A stretch of DNA of 64,000 nt. Source: an uncultured Bacteroidota bacterium. GTDB lineage: Bacteria; Bacteroidota; Bacteroidia; Chitinophagales; Chitinophagaceae. The number at the start of each line of letters is the position of its first letter. Positions within the stretch are counted from its first letter, which is position 1. Of the stretch, positions 31,182 to 40,243 are shown piece by piece. Location of the stretch: positions 16,140 to 80,139 of the forward strand of contig CALEZD010000098.1 of NCBI GenBank assembly GCA_937928385.1, read 5' to 3'. The position numbers and the translations under genes are program-made. The notes below the pieces were generated by a model. It searched no databases and was not told the origin of the DNA. It saw only the letters and a program-made list of their open reading frames with translations.

Positions 31182-32630
31182 ATGAAACAATTATTCAGGG
31201 CCTATATCATACTGATACCTGTCTTATTTAATCAAAACTATGCCACTGCCCAGGATACTGACTGGACATTGCAACGTGCAGTACAATACGCGCTGGACCA
31301 TAACATCAGCATACAGCAAAACGAATTGAACAGGAGACTGGAAAAACTCACCCTTCAGCAAAATCAATTATCCCAATTACCCAGCATCAATTTATCTACA
31401 GGGTACGGGCGTAGTTTTGGCCGTTCTATTGACCCCACATCCAACCAATTTGTGGATGGCAGCAGCTACGACTTTATGAGCCTGAGCGGCAGTGCTGATG
31501 TATTATTGTTCGGCTGGTTTCAACGCCGCAACCGCATTACACAGAGTAAATACAACCTGCAGGCAGCCGGCAAAGAACTGGAACAACTGCAAAATGATAT
31601 ATCACTAAATGTGGCCACCGGTTATTTGAGAATACTATTGGCAAAGGAGCAGGTAAAAATTAATGAGCAACAGGTAGCTTTGTCTGAGCAACAACTGGGG
31701 CAGACAAGGAGTTTTGCAGATGCAGGGCGGGTACCTGAATTGAACGTGGCCCAACTTGAAGCGCAACTGGCTGGCGACAGCTCGAACCTGATAGCCGCGC
31801 TAACCGAATACAACTCCGCTATATTGGATATTAAAGCATTGTTGAACCTGGACTTTGACGTACCCTTTGAAGCAGTAGTGCAGGAGGATATAGAAACAGA
31901 TTTTAACAATGTTCATATTTCGCCGGATGAAATATATGCTGCTGCCCTCAGCCGTATGCCGGTAATATCAGGCGCAAGGCTCCGTCTGCAGGCTGCACAA
32001 AAAGGGCATGCCGCAGCAAAAGGAGGTTTGTGGCCGCAGTTAGCCATCAGTGCGCAGGCAGGCACCAACTACTCGACCCTCAATAAAGACTATACCTTAA
32101 CGGGTGCCACAGTCAACCCGGTGCAGGGTACTTATGCATTCGACTCCAGCCGAAATGATATATTGCCCATATACCAGACCACACCGGTATTTACCACCAA
32201 CACACTACCATTAGGGAAGCAATTAGATAATAACTTCAGGCAAACTGTTTCCTTAGGCATAAATATTCCGCTGTTTAATGGCTGGCAGGCACAAACTGCG
32301 GCTAAACAAGCCAAAATCAATATGCTGACACAACAGCTGAGTGTTGACCAGGCAGAACTGAAGTTGAAACAAGACGTATATAAGGCGCATAATGATGCGA
32401 AGAATGCCCTGCAGAAATATTATGCAACAGTACGTGCGGCCGATGCTGCAAAACGTGCGCATGAATTTGCACAAAAACGCAATGAACTGGGCCTGACCAA
32501 TACCGTAGAGTACCTGGTAATACAAAATAACTGGTATAGGGCCGAGGCCAATATGGCCAGCGCTAAATATGATTTGATATTTAAGCTCAAAGTCATAGAT
32601 TTTTATCTTGGCAAAGAGCTGAAACTATAA
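31182..32630 (+). CDS. TolC family outer membrane efflux protein
   Basis: A 482-residue outer membrane channel protein with a signal peptide (LFRAYIILIPVLFNQNYATA). The TolC layout is clear: two homologous halves of long helices and barrel strands, e.g. TGYGRSFGRSIDPTSNQFVDG in strand 1 and ALSRMPVISGARLRLQAAQ in the second helical repeat. No adjacent inner-membrane pump or adaptor gene is present, so partners must be elsewhere (the MMPL-type exporter at 51282 is one candidate in this window). The next gene, an inositol phosphatase, starts 11 bp after its stop. Confidence 0.9.
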   Translation: MKQLFRAYIILIPVLFNQNYATAQDTDWTLQRAVQYALDHNISIQQNELNRRLEKLTLQQNQLSQLPSINLSTGYGRSFGRSIDPTSNQFVDGSSYDFMSLSGSADVLLFGWFQRRNRITQSKYNLQAAGKELEQLQNDISLNVATGYLRILLAKEQVKINEQQVALSEQQLGQTRSFADAGRVPELNVAQLEAQLAGDSSNLIAALTEYNSAILDIKALLNLDFDVPFEAVVQEDIETDFNNVHISPDEIYAAALSRMPVISGARLRLQAAQKGHAAAKGGLWPQLAISAQAGTNYSTLNKDYTLTGATVNPVQGTYAFDSSRNDILPIYQTTPVFTTNTLPLGKQLDNNFRQTVSLGINIPLFNGWQAQTAAKQAKINMLTQQLSVDQAELKLKQDVYKAHNDAKNALQKYYATVRAADAAKRAHEFAQKRNELGLTNTVEYLVIQNNWYRAEANMASAKYDLIFKLKVIDFYLGKELKL

Positions 32631-32641
32631 TAGATAAACTA

Positions 32642-33421
32642 ATGGCTGAACTAAGGGATGTTTTGCTGGAAGCTGTAAAAGCAGGGGGAGATGTTATTGA
32701 ACACTACTTCAGAGGCGTGTTCAAGATTGAGAATAAGAGTACTGTCAACGACCTGGTGACAGAGGTGGATAAACATGCTGAAAAGGCCATTATTGATGTG
32801 ATAAAAAGTTATTACCCCGGCCATAGTGTCATCAGCGAAGAAGCGGGGGAGTTGATACAGGAATCTGACTACGACTGGATAATAGACCCCATAGACGGAA
32901 CAGTAAATTTCGCACATGCTATACCTATATGTTGCAGTAGCATAGGGCTTAGGCATAAAGGTGAAATGATATTAGGAGCTGTTTACAATCCTATAATGAA
33001 AGAGTTGTTCTTTGCAGAAAAGGGTAAAGGCGCTTATCTGAATGAAGAAAGAATAGCAGTTTCTAAAAAGAATGATTTCAAAAAAGCGTGCCTTGTTACC
33101 GGGTTTCCGTACAAATGGCCAAAAAGCTACGAACACCCCATCAAGGTGTTTGAAAGGTTCATTATGGAAGGCCTGCCCGTCAGGCGCTTAGGTTCAGCAG
33201 CGATAGACCTGTGTTGGGTAGCCTGCGGCCGGTTTGACGGATTTTGGGAATATAACCTGAACCCCTGGGATATAGCTGCGGGGTACCTTATAGTAGAAGA
33301 AGCGGGAGGAATCATTACCAACTTTGACGGTGACCCCTATGATGTGTATGATAAAGAAACATTGGCAACTAATGGCATCATCCACAACGATATGCTGAAG
33401 CTGATAAGGAGTAAAATATAG
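32642..33421 (+). CDS. Inositol monophosphatase family protein (SuhB-like)
   Basis: A 259-residue Mg-dependent phosphatase. Family motifs are all present: SEEAGE (metal Glu), WIIDPIDGTVNFAH, and NPWDIAAGYLIVEEAGG. Substrates of this group include inositol-1-phosphate and, for some members, fructose-1,6-bisphosphate or PAP; the exact one is open. It lies 11 bp after the TolC gene and 4 bp before thiL, so the three genes can form one transcript despite unrelated roles. Confidence 0.9.
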   Translation: MAELRDVLLEAVKAGGDVIEHYFRGVFKIENKSTVNDLVTEVDKHAEKAIIDVIKSYYPGHSVISEEAGELIQESDYDWIIDPIDGTVNFAHAIPICCSSIGLRHKGEMILGAVYNPIMKELFFAEKGKGAYLNEERIAVSKKNDFKKACLVTGFPYKWPKSYEHPIKVFERFIMEGLPVRRLGSAAIDLCWVACGRFDGFWEYNLNPWDIAAGYLIVEEAGGIITNFDGDPYDVYDKETLATNGIIHNDMLKLIRSKI

Positions 33422-33425
33422 TGCA

Positions 33426-34469
33426 ATGGAAGAGCAACAAAGGACAGAAATATCATCGCTGGGCGAATTTGGCCTGATAGACCACCTGACGATGAATAAC
33501 GAAACCCGCAATGCGGGCACATTATTATCAGTAGGTGACGATGCGGCTGTAATAGACCAGTTTGGCAGGCAATGTGTTATCAGTACCGATATGCTGATAG
33601 AGGGTATACATTTCGACCTAATGTACACACCCTTAAAGCATTTAGGCTACAAATCTGTGGTAGTAAACCTGTCTGATATATGCGCCATGATGGCCACACC
33701 TACGCATATCACCTTGAGTATTGCCATATCCAACCGGTTTTCGGTAGAGGCGCTGGGTGAGTTTTACGAAGGGGTATATGCCGCTTGCGAGAAGTATAAT
33801 GTAGACCTGGTAGGCGGAGATACTACTTCTTCGGACAAGGGGCTTGTTATCAGCGTAACTGCGATAGGGGAGGTAGCCCCGGATACATACGTTACAAGGT
33901 CGGGAGCTAAAGACAGCGACCTGCTGTGCGTCACAGGCACATTGGGCGGCGCTTACCTCGGGTTGCAACTGCTGGAGCGGGAGAAGCGGATTTTTGTAGA
34001 AAACCCCGGCGTGCAGCCCGACCTGCAAAACAGGACCTATAATGTAGGCCGGATACTGAAACCGGAGGCCAGGACAGATATTGTAACCTGGTTGCAGGAA
34101 AAAGCAATACAGCCTACCGCTATGATAGATATAAGTGACGGGTTGAGCTCTGAAATCATACATATATGCAAAAAAAGCGGTGTGGGTTGTGTATTGTACG
34201 AAGATAAAATACCGATACATGATGATAGCAGGGAACTGGCCTATGAATTCCAGGTAGACCCTACCATGTGCGCCCTGAATGGAGGGGAAGACTATGAGTT
34301 ATTATTTACAGTGAACCAGGCCGATTACGAGAAGATAGCGGGTCAGCCCGATGTATATATAATAGGGTATATTACCGGGCCTGAAGAGGGTATGAAACTG
34401 CATACAAAGGGCGGAAATGTATATGAACTGGTGGCACAGGGCTGGAACCCGCTGGCTGCAGAAAAATAA
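33426..34469 (+). CDS. thiL: Thiamine-monophosphate kinase
   Basis: A 347-residue kinase that makes thiamine diphosphate from thiamine phosphate. The ThiL/PurM-like motifs are visible: SVGDDAAVID, ISTDMLIEGIHFDL (metal and substrate), KSVVVNLSDICAM, DLVGGDTTSSDKG and IDISDGLSSEI. The C-terminal NGGEDYELLFTV is also typical. It is 4 bp after the phosphatase gene. No other thiamine gene is in the window. Confidence 0.95.
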   Translation: MEEQQRTEISSLGEFGLIDHLTMNNETRNAGTLLSVGDDAAVIDQFGRQCVISTDMLIEGIHFDLMYTPLKHLGYKSVVVNLSDICAMMATPTHITLSIAISNRFSVEALGEFYEGVYAACEKYNVDLVGGDTTSSDKGLVISVTAIGEVAPDTYVTRSGAKDSDLLCVTGTLGGAYLGLQLLEREKRIFVENPGVQPDLQNRTYNVGRILKPEARTDIVTWLQEKAIQPTAMIDISDGLSSEIIHICKKSGVGCVLYEDKIPIHDDSRELAYEFQVDPTMCALNGGEDYELLFTVNQADYEKIAGQPDVYIIGYITGPEEGMKLHTKGGNVYELVAQGWNPLAAEK

Positions 34470-34532
34470 TGATAGTATATAGTATTACTGAGGATTTTTT
34501 GTATTTTGCCATAAATAACGTTTTTAGTCATT

Positions 34533-35027
34533 ATGAAGTTTTGGAAGCATTCTCTACTGGCGGCAACTGTTTTTATGACCATTGCCTCAACAGTTACTTA
34601 TACGTCTTGTAAACACGAAAGCTGTAAGGCGCTGATGTGCCGTAATGGTGGTACCTGTGCAGATGAATTCTGCAGGTGCCCGATAGGATATGAGGGTACG
34701 CAATGCGAAATTATATCACGTAATAAGTTTCTGGGCAATTATAAGGGTAAAACCAAGGTAAACGGCCTGCCAGTTACCGGAGATGCAGCCAATGTAGAGC
34801 CGGATCATAAGAATGTAAGTATTACCTCGCTGAAAGTAACGATATTATCAAGGACACCCGAAGTGATTTCAGGCGTGATAGATGCTACCGGCAGGGAGGT
34901 AATTGTACAAGACACTGAGAACAGGAAAGTAACCTGGAAGATGGTAGCGGATAACAGGATTGAAATACTGATTGAAGAAATGAAAAACGGTGAGAAGTAT
35001 ATCACCAATTTCCAGGGTAATAAGTAA
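34533..35027 (+). CDS. Lipoprotein with an EGF-like domain
   Basis: A 164-residue protein. The signal peptide (WKHSLLAATVFMTIASTVTYTSC) ends in a lipobox with Cys near 26. It is followed at once by an EGF-like module of six cysteines: CKALMCRNGGTCADEFCRC, then PIGYEGTQCE, with the G-Y/F-x-G-x-x-C signature. The C-terminal 90 residues are a beta-rich domain (MVADNRIEILIEEM). EGF modules are common in animals and occur in many Bacteroidota lipoproteins; they require disulfides. Role probably protein binding on the cell surface. Confidence 0.75.
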   Translation: MKFWKHSLLAATVFMTIASTVTYTSCKHESCKALMCRNGGTCADEFCRCPIGYEGTQCEIISRNKFLGNYKGKTKVNGLPVTGDAANVEPDHKNVSITSLKVTILSRTPEVISGVIDATGREVIVQDTENRKVTWKMVADNRIEILIEEMKNGEKYITNFQGNK

Positions 35028-35051
35028 AAAATAAGCTATTTAAAATATTAT

Positions 35052-35079
35052 GGGCTGCCCAAAGGCAGCCCGTTTTTTT
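35052..35079. terminator. Bidirectional-type terminator between the EGF lipoprotein and phoH genes
   Basis: Stem GGGCTGCC / GGCAGCCC with a CAAA loop and a T-tract of seven on the plus strand. The last bases overlap the phoH stop region on the other strand. Confidence 0.85.
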
Positions 35080-36112
35080 ACTTCTCATCATTAGCTGCCC
35101 GTTCTTCCTTCAGCTTATTGAACTTTTTACGGTTATCTTCTTCTTCCTGCTCTTCTTTTTCCTTGTCTTTGTCGTAGGCCCTGATGATACTTTTTACCAG
35201 CCTGTGCCTTACCACGTCTGCTTCGTCCAGTTGTATATAAGCTATGCCATCTATATCCCGCAATATTTTCGTGGCTTTTATAAGGCCTGATTTTTGATTT
35301 TTAGGCAGGTCAATTTGTGTCAGGTCGCCTGTAATGATGGCTTTGGCAGATGCCCCTATACGCGTCAGGAACATTTTCAATTGCAGGTCGGTGGCGTTTT
35401 GTGCCTCATCCAGTATAATAAAGGCGTTGTCAAGTGTACGTCCGCGCATATATGCCAGTGGGGCTATCTCTATTATCCTGTTAGCCATATAATAATTGAG
35501 CTTGTCAGACGGTATCATGTCATCCAGGGCATCATATAATGGACGCAGGTAGGGGTCTATTTTTTCCTTCAGGTCGCCCGGTAGAAAACCAAGGCTTTCT
35601 CCCGCTTCAACAGCTGGCCTTGTCAAAATAATTTTCTTAACTGCTTTGTTTTTGAGGGCACGTACTGCCAATGCCACGGCAGTATATGTCTTACCCGTAC
35701 CGGCCGGGCCTACCGCGAATATGATGTCATTTTTCTCAGAAGCACTGGCCAGCAGCTTCTGGTTTTGTGTTTTTGCCCTTATTACTTTACCGTTTGGGCC
35801 AAAAACTATGATATCACTTGTATTGCCGTTATCCTTGCTTTGCAACTCGCCCGTATCCTCTTCATCACCTAATATCTCCGAAAAATAATTCTCTGATAAG
35901 TGCCCGTTGCGTTCAAGGTATTTTATTACCTGGCTGATGCGCAGCTGGGCGTTGGCCACTTCATCGGGCTGGCCGGCCAGTTTTATCTGGCTGCCCCTTG
36001 ATAATATCTTCAGCAGTGGGAACTTACGTTTAAGTAGGTCGAATTTGCTGTTGTTCACACCGAAAAACTCAATCGGGTTAACTGTTTCGAGACTGATGAT
36101 TGCTTCTGTCAA
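35078..36112 (-). CDS. phoH: PhoH family ATPase
   Basis: A 344-residue P-loop ATPase. The Walker A motif is GPAGTGKTY, with FILDEAQNA as the Walker B region and GDLTQIDLP as a later helicase-like motif. An N-terminal KH-like RNA-binding region (LLKRKFPLLKILSRGSQIKLAG) fits PhoH/YbeZ. The C terminus is a charged coiled coil (DKDKEKEEQEEEDNRKKF). There is no in-frame ATG near the conserved start; I chose TTG at 36112 (protein then starts MTEAIISLETVNPIEF), and a second TTG lies 45 bp upstream. The protein links to RNA/ribosome quality control (with YbeY) in other bacteria. Confidence 0.9.
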   Translation of the reverse strand: MTEAIISLETVNPIEFFGVNNSKFDLLKRKFPLLKILSRGSQIKLAGQPDEVANAQLRISQVIKYLERNGHLSENYFSEILGDEEDTGELQSKDNGNTSDIIVFGPNGKVIRAKTQNQKLLASASEKNDIIFAVGPAGTGKTYTAVALAVRALKNKAVKKIILTRPAVEAGESLGFLPGDLKEKIDPYLRPLYDALDDMIPSDKLNYYMANRIIEIAPLAYMRGRTLDNAFIILDEAQNATDLQLKMFLTRIGASAKAIITGDLTQIDLPKNQKSGLIKATKILRDIDGIAYIQLDEADVVRHRLVKSIIRAYDKDKEKEEQEEEDNRKKFNKLKEERAANDEK

Positions 36113-36382
36113 TGTGCCTTTGTTTTTTGTGATAACCTTTTTGCAATAATATAACAACAGGAACTCGTTGTTTGTTAAATAATAGATAAGTCTACTGTGC
36201 TTGCAGCCAGGTGTTTAATCATGTTCCTGCTATTAAGTTAATTCTTTTTACACTCGCTATCAATATTAGGCACCGGATTTTATTAACCTGTTGTGCATAT
36301 CTTTTTTAATATGCTGAAAACATGCCGATAATCCTGAATACTATATCCGGATATGTTATTTTTACCGTTCTGAAAATAACTT

Positions 36383-37210
36383 ATGTATCTGCTGAATGGA
36401 AAAGTAATCGTAATTACGGGCGCATCGTCCGGTATTGGTAAGGCCCTGGCTTTTGAAGCCCTGAAACAGGAGGCTCAGGTAGCTTTATGTGCACGCAATG
36501 TCAATACATTGAAAGAATTATACGGAAACATGGACGAGTCCAATGTGTTCTACATGCCTGTAGACGTGAGTAAGGAGGAGGATTGCAGGAACTTCATGAA
36601 TGCGGTTGTTGACAAATGGGGCAGGATAGATGTGCTGATTAATAATGCCGGTATAAGTATGAGGGCCTTGTTTGAAGATGTAGATACCAAAGTAATCAGG
36701 GAGCTTATGGAAATCAATTTTTTCGGGGCTGTTTACTGTACCAAATATGCCCTCCCGTCCATACTTAAAAACAAAGGCGTTATCGTGGGTATTTCATCGA
36801 TAGCAGGGTACAGGGGCTTACCTGCAAGAACGGGATATTCGGCGTCAAAATTCGCCCTGCAGGGTTTCCTTGAATCACTGAGGACAGAATTACTGTATAC
36901 AGGTACCAACGTAATGTGGGTATGCCCCGGCTTCACCTCGTCCAATATCCGCAATGTAGCCCGCTCATCTGATGGCAGTGCGCAGGGGGAAACCCCGCTG
37001 AATGAGGGTAAGCTGATGACGGCTGAAGAATGTGCGGAAATTATACTTACTGCTGTAAAAAAACGGAAAAGAACAGTCGTCATGACATTCCTGGGTAAAT
37101 TGACCGTGTGGGTGAATAAATTATTCCCTGCTTTTGCTGATAAAAGCGTCTATAACCATTTCTTGAAGGAGCCGGATTCTCCATTAAAAAAGTATAATGC
37201 CAACGGTTAA
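36383..37210 (+). CDS. Short-chain dehydrogenase/reductase
   Basis: A 275-residue SDR. Motifs: nucleotide-binding GASSGIG (13-19), NNAG (87-90), catalytic Ser near 139 (VGISSIAGYRG), Tyr152 and Lys156 (GYSASK). The C-terminal part contains a hydrophobic stretch (FLGKLTVWVNKLFPAF), as in membrane-associated DHRS7-like members, so a lipid-like substrate is plausible. NADP preference is hinted by Arg38-like residue CARN. It is a single gene upstream of the large FG-GAP protein gene. Confidence 0.88.
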   Translation: MYLLNGKVIVITGASSGIGKALAFEALKQEAQVALCARNVNTLKELYGNMDESNVFYMPVDVSKEEDCRNFMNAVVDKWGRIDVLINNAGISMRALFEDVDTKVIRELMEINFFGAVYCTKYALPSILKNKGVIVGISSIAGYRGLPARTGYSASKFALQGFLESLRTELLYTGTNVMWVCPGFTSSNIRNVARSSDGSAQGETPLNEGKLMTAEECAEIILTAVKKRKRTVVMTFLGKLTVWVNKLFPAFADKSVYNHFLKEPDSPLKKYNANG

Positions 37211-37333
37211 TAAATCTTACCTGTCTATATGTTATACAGTGATTAATATCATATAATAATGTGATATTTGTTACAGGCTGTGTCTCTGTAATCCGTAACT
37301 TTAATAAAATATCCTGTTCATAAAACAATTTAT

Positions 37334-39580
37334 ATGAAATCATTAACCTCCATTGCTGTCACAGCTATTACCCTTATCTCAAGTGTCAGTGCGTATGCCC
37401 AGTTTCAGGGAGATATATATAGGCAATATAATGATGCCCAGGTGAAAAGTGGAAGCAGTACAATGGCCCTTCCGTGGACAGGCGGTGTCAACCAGCCGCA
37501 ATTAGCTATGGCTGATTTGAACCGTGACGGCAGAAAAGATATTGTATTATTTGAAGAGTATATAGGGCTGAAAACCCTGATAGCCACCGGTACCGGAGCC
37601 TATAAATACGATTCTAAATACGAAGCAAGTTTTCCCGAAATATACGGCTATCTCAAGTTGATTGATTTTAACGGGGATGGAATTGAAGATCTTGTTCACC
37701 GGAGTTTTTCAGGAGTTGGGGTATCGTATGGTTATTATAACAACAACCAGTTACATTTCAGGTTTTATAAAGACCTGTATTATTTAGGTGGTTCAGGATG
37801 GACCAATGCCTATGTAGCCCCCCAATCTATACCGGGGATGGATGATGTTGACGGTGACGGTGACATTGATATTATTGCCTATGATGTATGGGGCAGCACT
37901 ATTACTATGTATCAAAACTGCACAAAGGAGGACAACCTGCCTGCGGACAGTATAAAAATATGCCTGAAAGACTGGTGCTGGGGCAGGACAATACAAAACT
38001 ATGAGCGCAAACAAGTACTTGGCTACAGTTGCCCATGGTCTATACCTACCTGCAAAGGCTGTGGACCGGGGGGAAAAGGCACACATGGCAGCAATACACT
38101 ACTGCTGATAGATATGGATAACGATGGTGACCTGGATTGGTTTAACGGAAATGAATCATTTTCCGACATACAATTCTTCTTTAATGGCAAAGCGGAGTTC
38201 GGAGTGGACTCTGCAATAGCAGAAGATACTATATGGTCTGCAAATGGTGTGCCGATGATTGTGGATATGTACCCCGGGGCATACGCATTGGATGTTAACC
38301 ATAATGGTGTACGCGATCTGTTGTTCACACCCATGAACAGGCAATCTGCAAATTACAACTCAATAGTACTGTACGAAAACACAGGTACTGAAGCGAATAA
38401 AAATTATGTATACAAGAGCAATACCTACCTTGTGGACAGGATGATAGACATGGGGCAAGGTTCCTACCCTGTGTTTTATGATTATGATAAAGACGGGAAG
38501 AAAGACCTGTTCATAGGTTCAGAAGGGTTTTATCAACATTCAGGCAATTATAACCGCAGCAAAATTGCATACTATAGAAACACTACTACTACACCCACTA
38601 ACTATTCATTTGAGCTGATAACCGATGATTTTATGGGTTTGTGGGCCAAAAATTACAGGGGCGCTTCCCTGGCTATTGGCGACCTGGATAACGACACACT
38701 GGATGACCTGATAATAGGACATACGGATGGTACCTTCTCTTTCTACAAAAACACGGCTGCAAGTAATACAGTAACACCTGTATGGACACTGGCATCTGAT
38801 ACATTGATGGATTTGTCCACATTCACCATCATGGATGTAGGTGATTATGCTACTCCGGCCATATATGATATTAATGGTGATGGTAAAAACGACCTGGTAT
38901 CGGGTAACCAGTTTGGCGCTTTGTACTATTACAGGAATTACAGTTCGGTTCCGGGAACTATCGGCCTTACAAAAGTGACTGATACGTTGGGCGGAATAAA
39001 GTTAAATTCACCGGTTGACCCCTATTCTTACACAGCGCCATACATAGGGCCTACCGACAACACCGGTAAGGATTACCTGGTGGTGGGTACCAATTGGGGC
39101 AGCCTCTACCGTTACGATGGTTTTCAGAATGGGGTTAACCCCGCGAAGTACACGATGATAGATTCATCATACTCCTACATACGCGGGCACAAACGCATTG
39201 CACCGGCTTTTGCCAACGTAGATGCTGATAATAACAACCTGCACGAACTCGTGTTGGGCAATGTATTGGGCGGGCTTATTTTTTACAAACAGGATTTCAA
39301 AGTAGGTATAACTGATAAAGTAGCAGGCAATACGGATGTATTGGTATATCCTAACCCTGCTGATAAGATATTGAATATAAACTGGGACAAGGATTTTAAT
39401 GAAGGAGGCGTACAGGTACAGCTAATATCGGTAACAGGCCAGGTGATGATGAAACAATCGTATGATGCCGTTCAATTAAGCGGAAGCTTTGATATATCAG
39501 CCTTGTCCGCAGGTATGTATTACTGTATAGTGCAGTCGGGCCCTAACAGGAGCGTGCAGCCTGTAACTGTGCTGAAATAA
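37334..39580 (+). CDS. FG-GAP/VCBS repeat protein with type IX sorting domain
   Basis: A 748-residue secreted protein with a signal peptide (LTSIAVTAITLISSVSAYAQ). It carries repeated calcium-binding loops of the FG-GAP type, e.g. DLNRDGRKDIVLFE, DFNGDGIEDLVHR, DVDGDGDIDIIAYD, DMDNDGDLDWFNG, DYDKDGKKDLFIGS, DLDNDTLDDLIIG and DINGDGKNDLVSG, consistent with a beta-propeller. The C terminus has VLVYPNPADKILNIN, the type A sorting domain for type IX secretion. It should be a cell-surface or secreted adhesin-like protein. A run of cysteines (WCWGR...CPWSIPTCKGCGPG) at about residue 213-236 is unusual for a propeller and may bind metal or form disulfides. Confidence 0.85.
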   Translation: MKSLTSIAVTAITLISSVSAYAQFQGDIYRQYNDAQVKSGSSTMALPWTGGVNQPQLAMADLNRDGRKDIVLFEEYIGLKTLIATGTGAYKYDSKYEASFPEIYGYLKLIDFNGDGIEDLVHRSFSGVGVSYGYYNNNQLHFRFYKDLYYLGGSGWTNAYVAPQSIPGMDDVDGDGDIDIIAYDVWGSTITMYQNCTKEDNLPADSIKICLKDWCWGRTIQNYERKQVLGYSCPWSIPTCKGCGPGGKGTHGSNTLLLIDMDNDGDLDWFNGNESFSDIQFFFNGKAEFGVDSAIAEDTIWSANGVPMIVDMYPGAYALDVNHNGVRDLLFTPMNRQSANYNSIVLYENTGTEANKNYVYKSNTYLVDRMIDMGQGSYPVFYDYDKDGKKDLFIGSEGFYQHSGNYNRSKIAYYRNTTTTPTNYSFELITDDFMGLWAKNYRGASLAIGDLDNDTLDDLIIGHTDGTFSFYKNTAASNTVTPVWTLASDTLMDLSTFTIMDVGDYATPAIYDINGDGKNDLVSGNQFGALYYYRNYSSVPGTIGLTKVTDTLGGIKLNSPVDPYSYTAPYIGPTDNTGKDYLVVGTNWGSLYRYDGFQNGVNPAKYTMIDSSYSYIRGHKRIAPAFANVDADNNNLHELVLGNVLGGLIFYKQDFKVGITDKVAGNTDVLVYPNPADKILNINWDKDFNEGGVQVQLISVTGQVMMKQSYDAVQLSGSFDISALSAGMYYCIVQSGPNRSVQPVTVLK

Positions 39581-39601
39581 TTCTATTGGTAAATCGAAAT
39601 G

Positions 39602-39634
39602 AAAAATCCCCGCTATACTCAGCGGGGATTTTTT
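39602..39634. terminator. Bidirectional terminator between FG-GAP and MaoC genes
   Basis: Stem AAAAATCCCCGCT / AGCGGGGATTTTT with loop ATACTC. T-rich in both directions, serving convergent genes. Confidence 0.9.
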
Positions 39635-39649
39635 AAATAACCATGTAAC

Positions 39650-40060
39650 CTACCATACATACTGCTTCTTGTTCAGCAGCAGGGCTTCGCCCGCAATGGT
39701 TTGGTTTTGAGTGCCGGCCTCGTACACCGCACATTCATACAATATCCTGTTTTTTTCAGGGTAAATTTCTTTTACGGTTACTACAGCCTCGTAGTCTGTA
39801 TCTACAAACATCGGCTTCAACCATTTCATGCTTTGGCTCATATACACATGTCCATCAGCATACCATAGCGCGCCGAAAATCTTTGTAAACACAGAAGCGC
39901 CAAGGAACCCATGAATAATGTTGCGGCCAAACATACTGTCTTTGCCGGCCTGCGGGTCTATATGCAGGGGATTAGTATCGCCGCTTACACGGGCAAAAGT
40001 GTCAACATCGTCCTGGGTGTACCTGTACACATGGCGGAATTCATCTCCAACTTGTAACAT
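39650..40060 (-). CDS. MaoC-like dehydratase domain protein
   Basis: A 136-residue hot-dog-fold protein of the MaoC/R-hydratase family (hydration of enoyl-CoA/ACP). The hydratase motif residues are seen: FARVSGDTNPLHIDPQAGK, holding Asp and His, and RNIIHGFLGASVFTK. Single domain, no signal peptide. It could supply (R)-3-hydroxyacyl units to lipid or polyketide pathways. It is convergent with the FG-GAP gene and divergent from pyc. Confidence 0.85.
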   Translation of the reverse strand: MLQVGDEFRHVYRYTQDDVDTFARVSGDTNPLHIDPQAGKDSMFGRNIIHGFLGASVFTKIFGALWYADGHVYMSQSMKWLKPMFVDTDYEAVVTVKEIYPEKNRILYECAVYEAGTQNQTIAGEALLLNKKQYVW

Positions 40061-40243
40061 AGTTCAATCTTTTATTGTTATAGTTTCTTTTTAACCTAAA
40101 CAAGATAACAAATACCATATTAAATAGTACACCCGGCTGCCATCTTAAAAAATGATGGGTTTTTATTAATCTCATAAGTAGTATAAAAAACCTGTCATGT
40201 ATTAGCTTTACGGCAAAATTGCTGGTTACCCAATATTATACAC

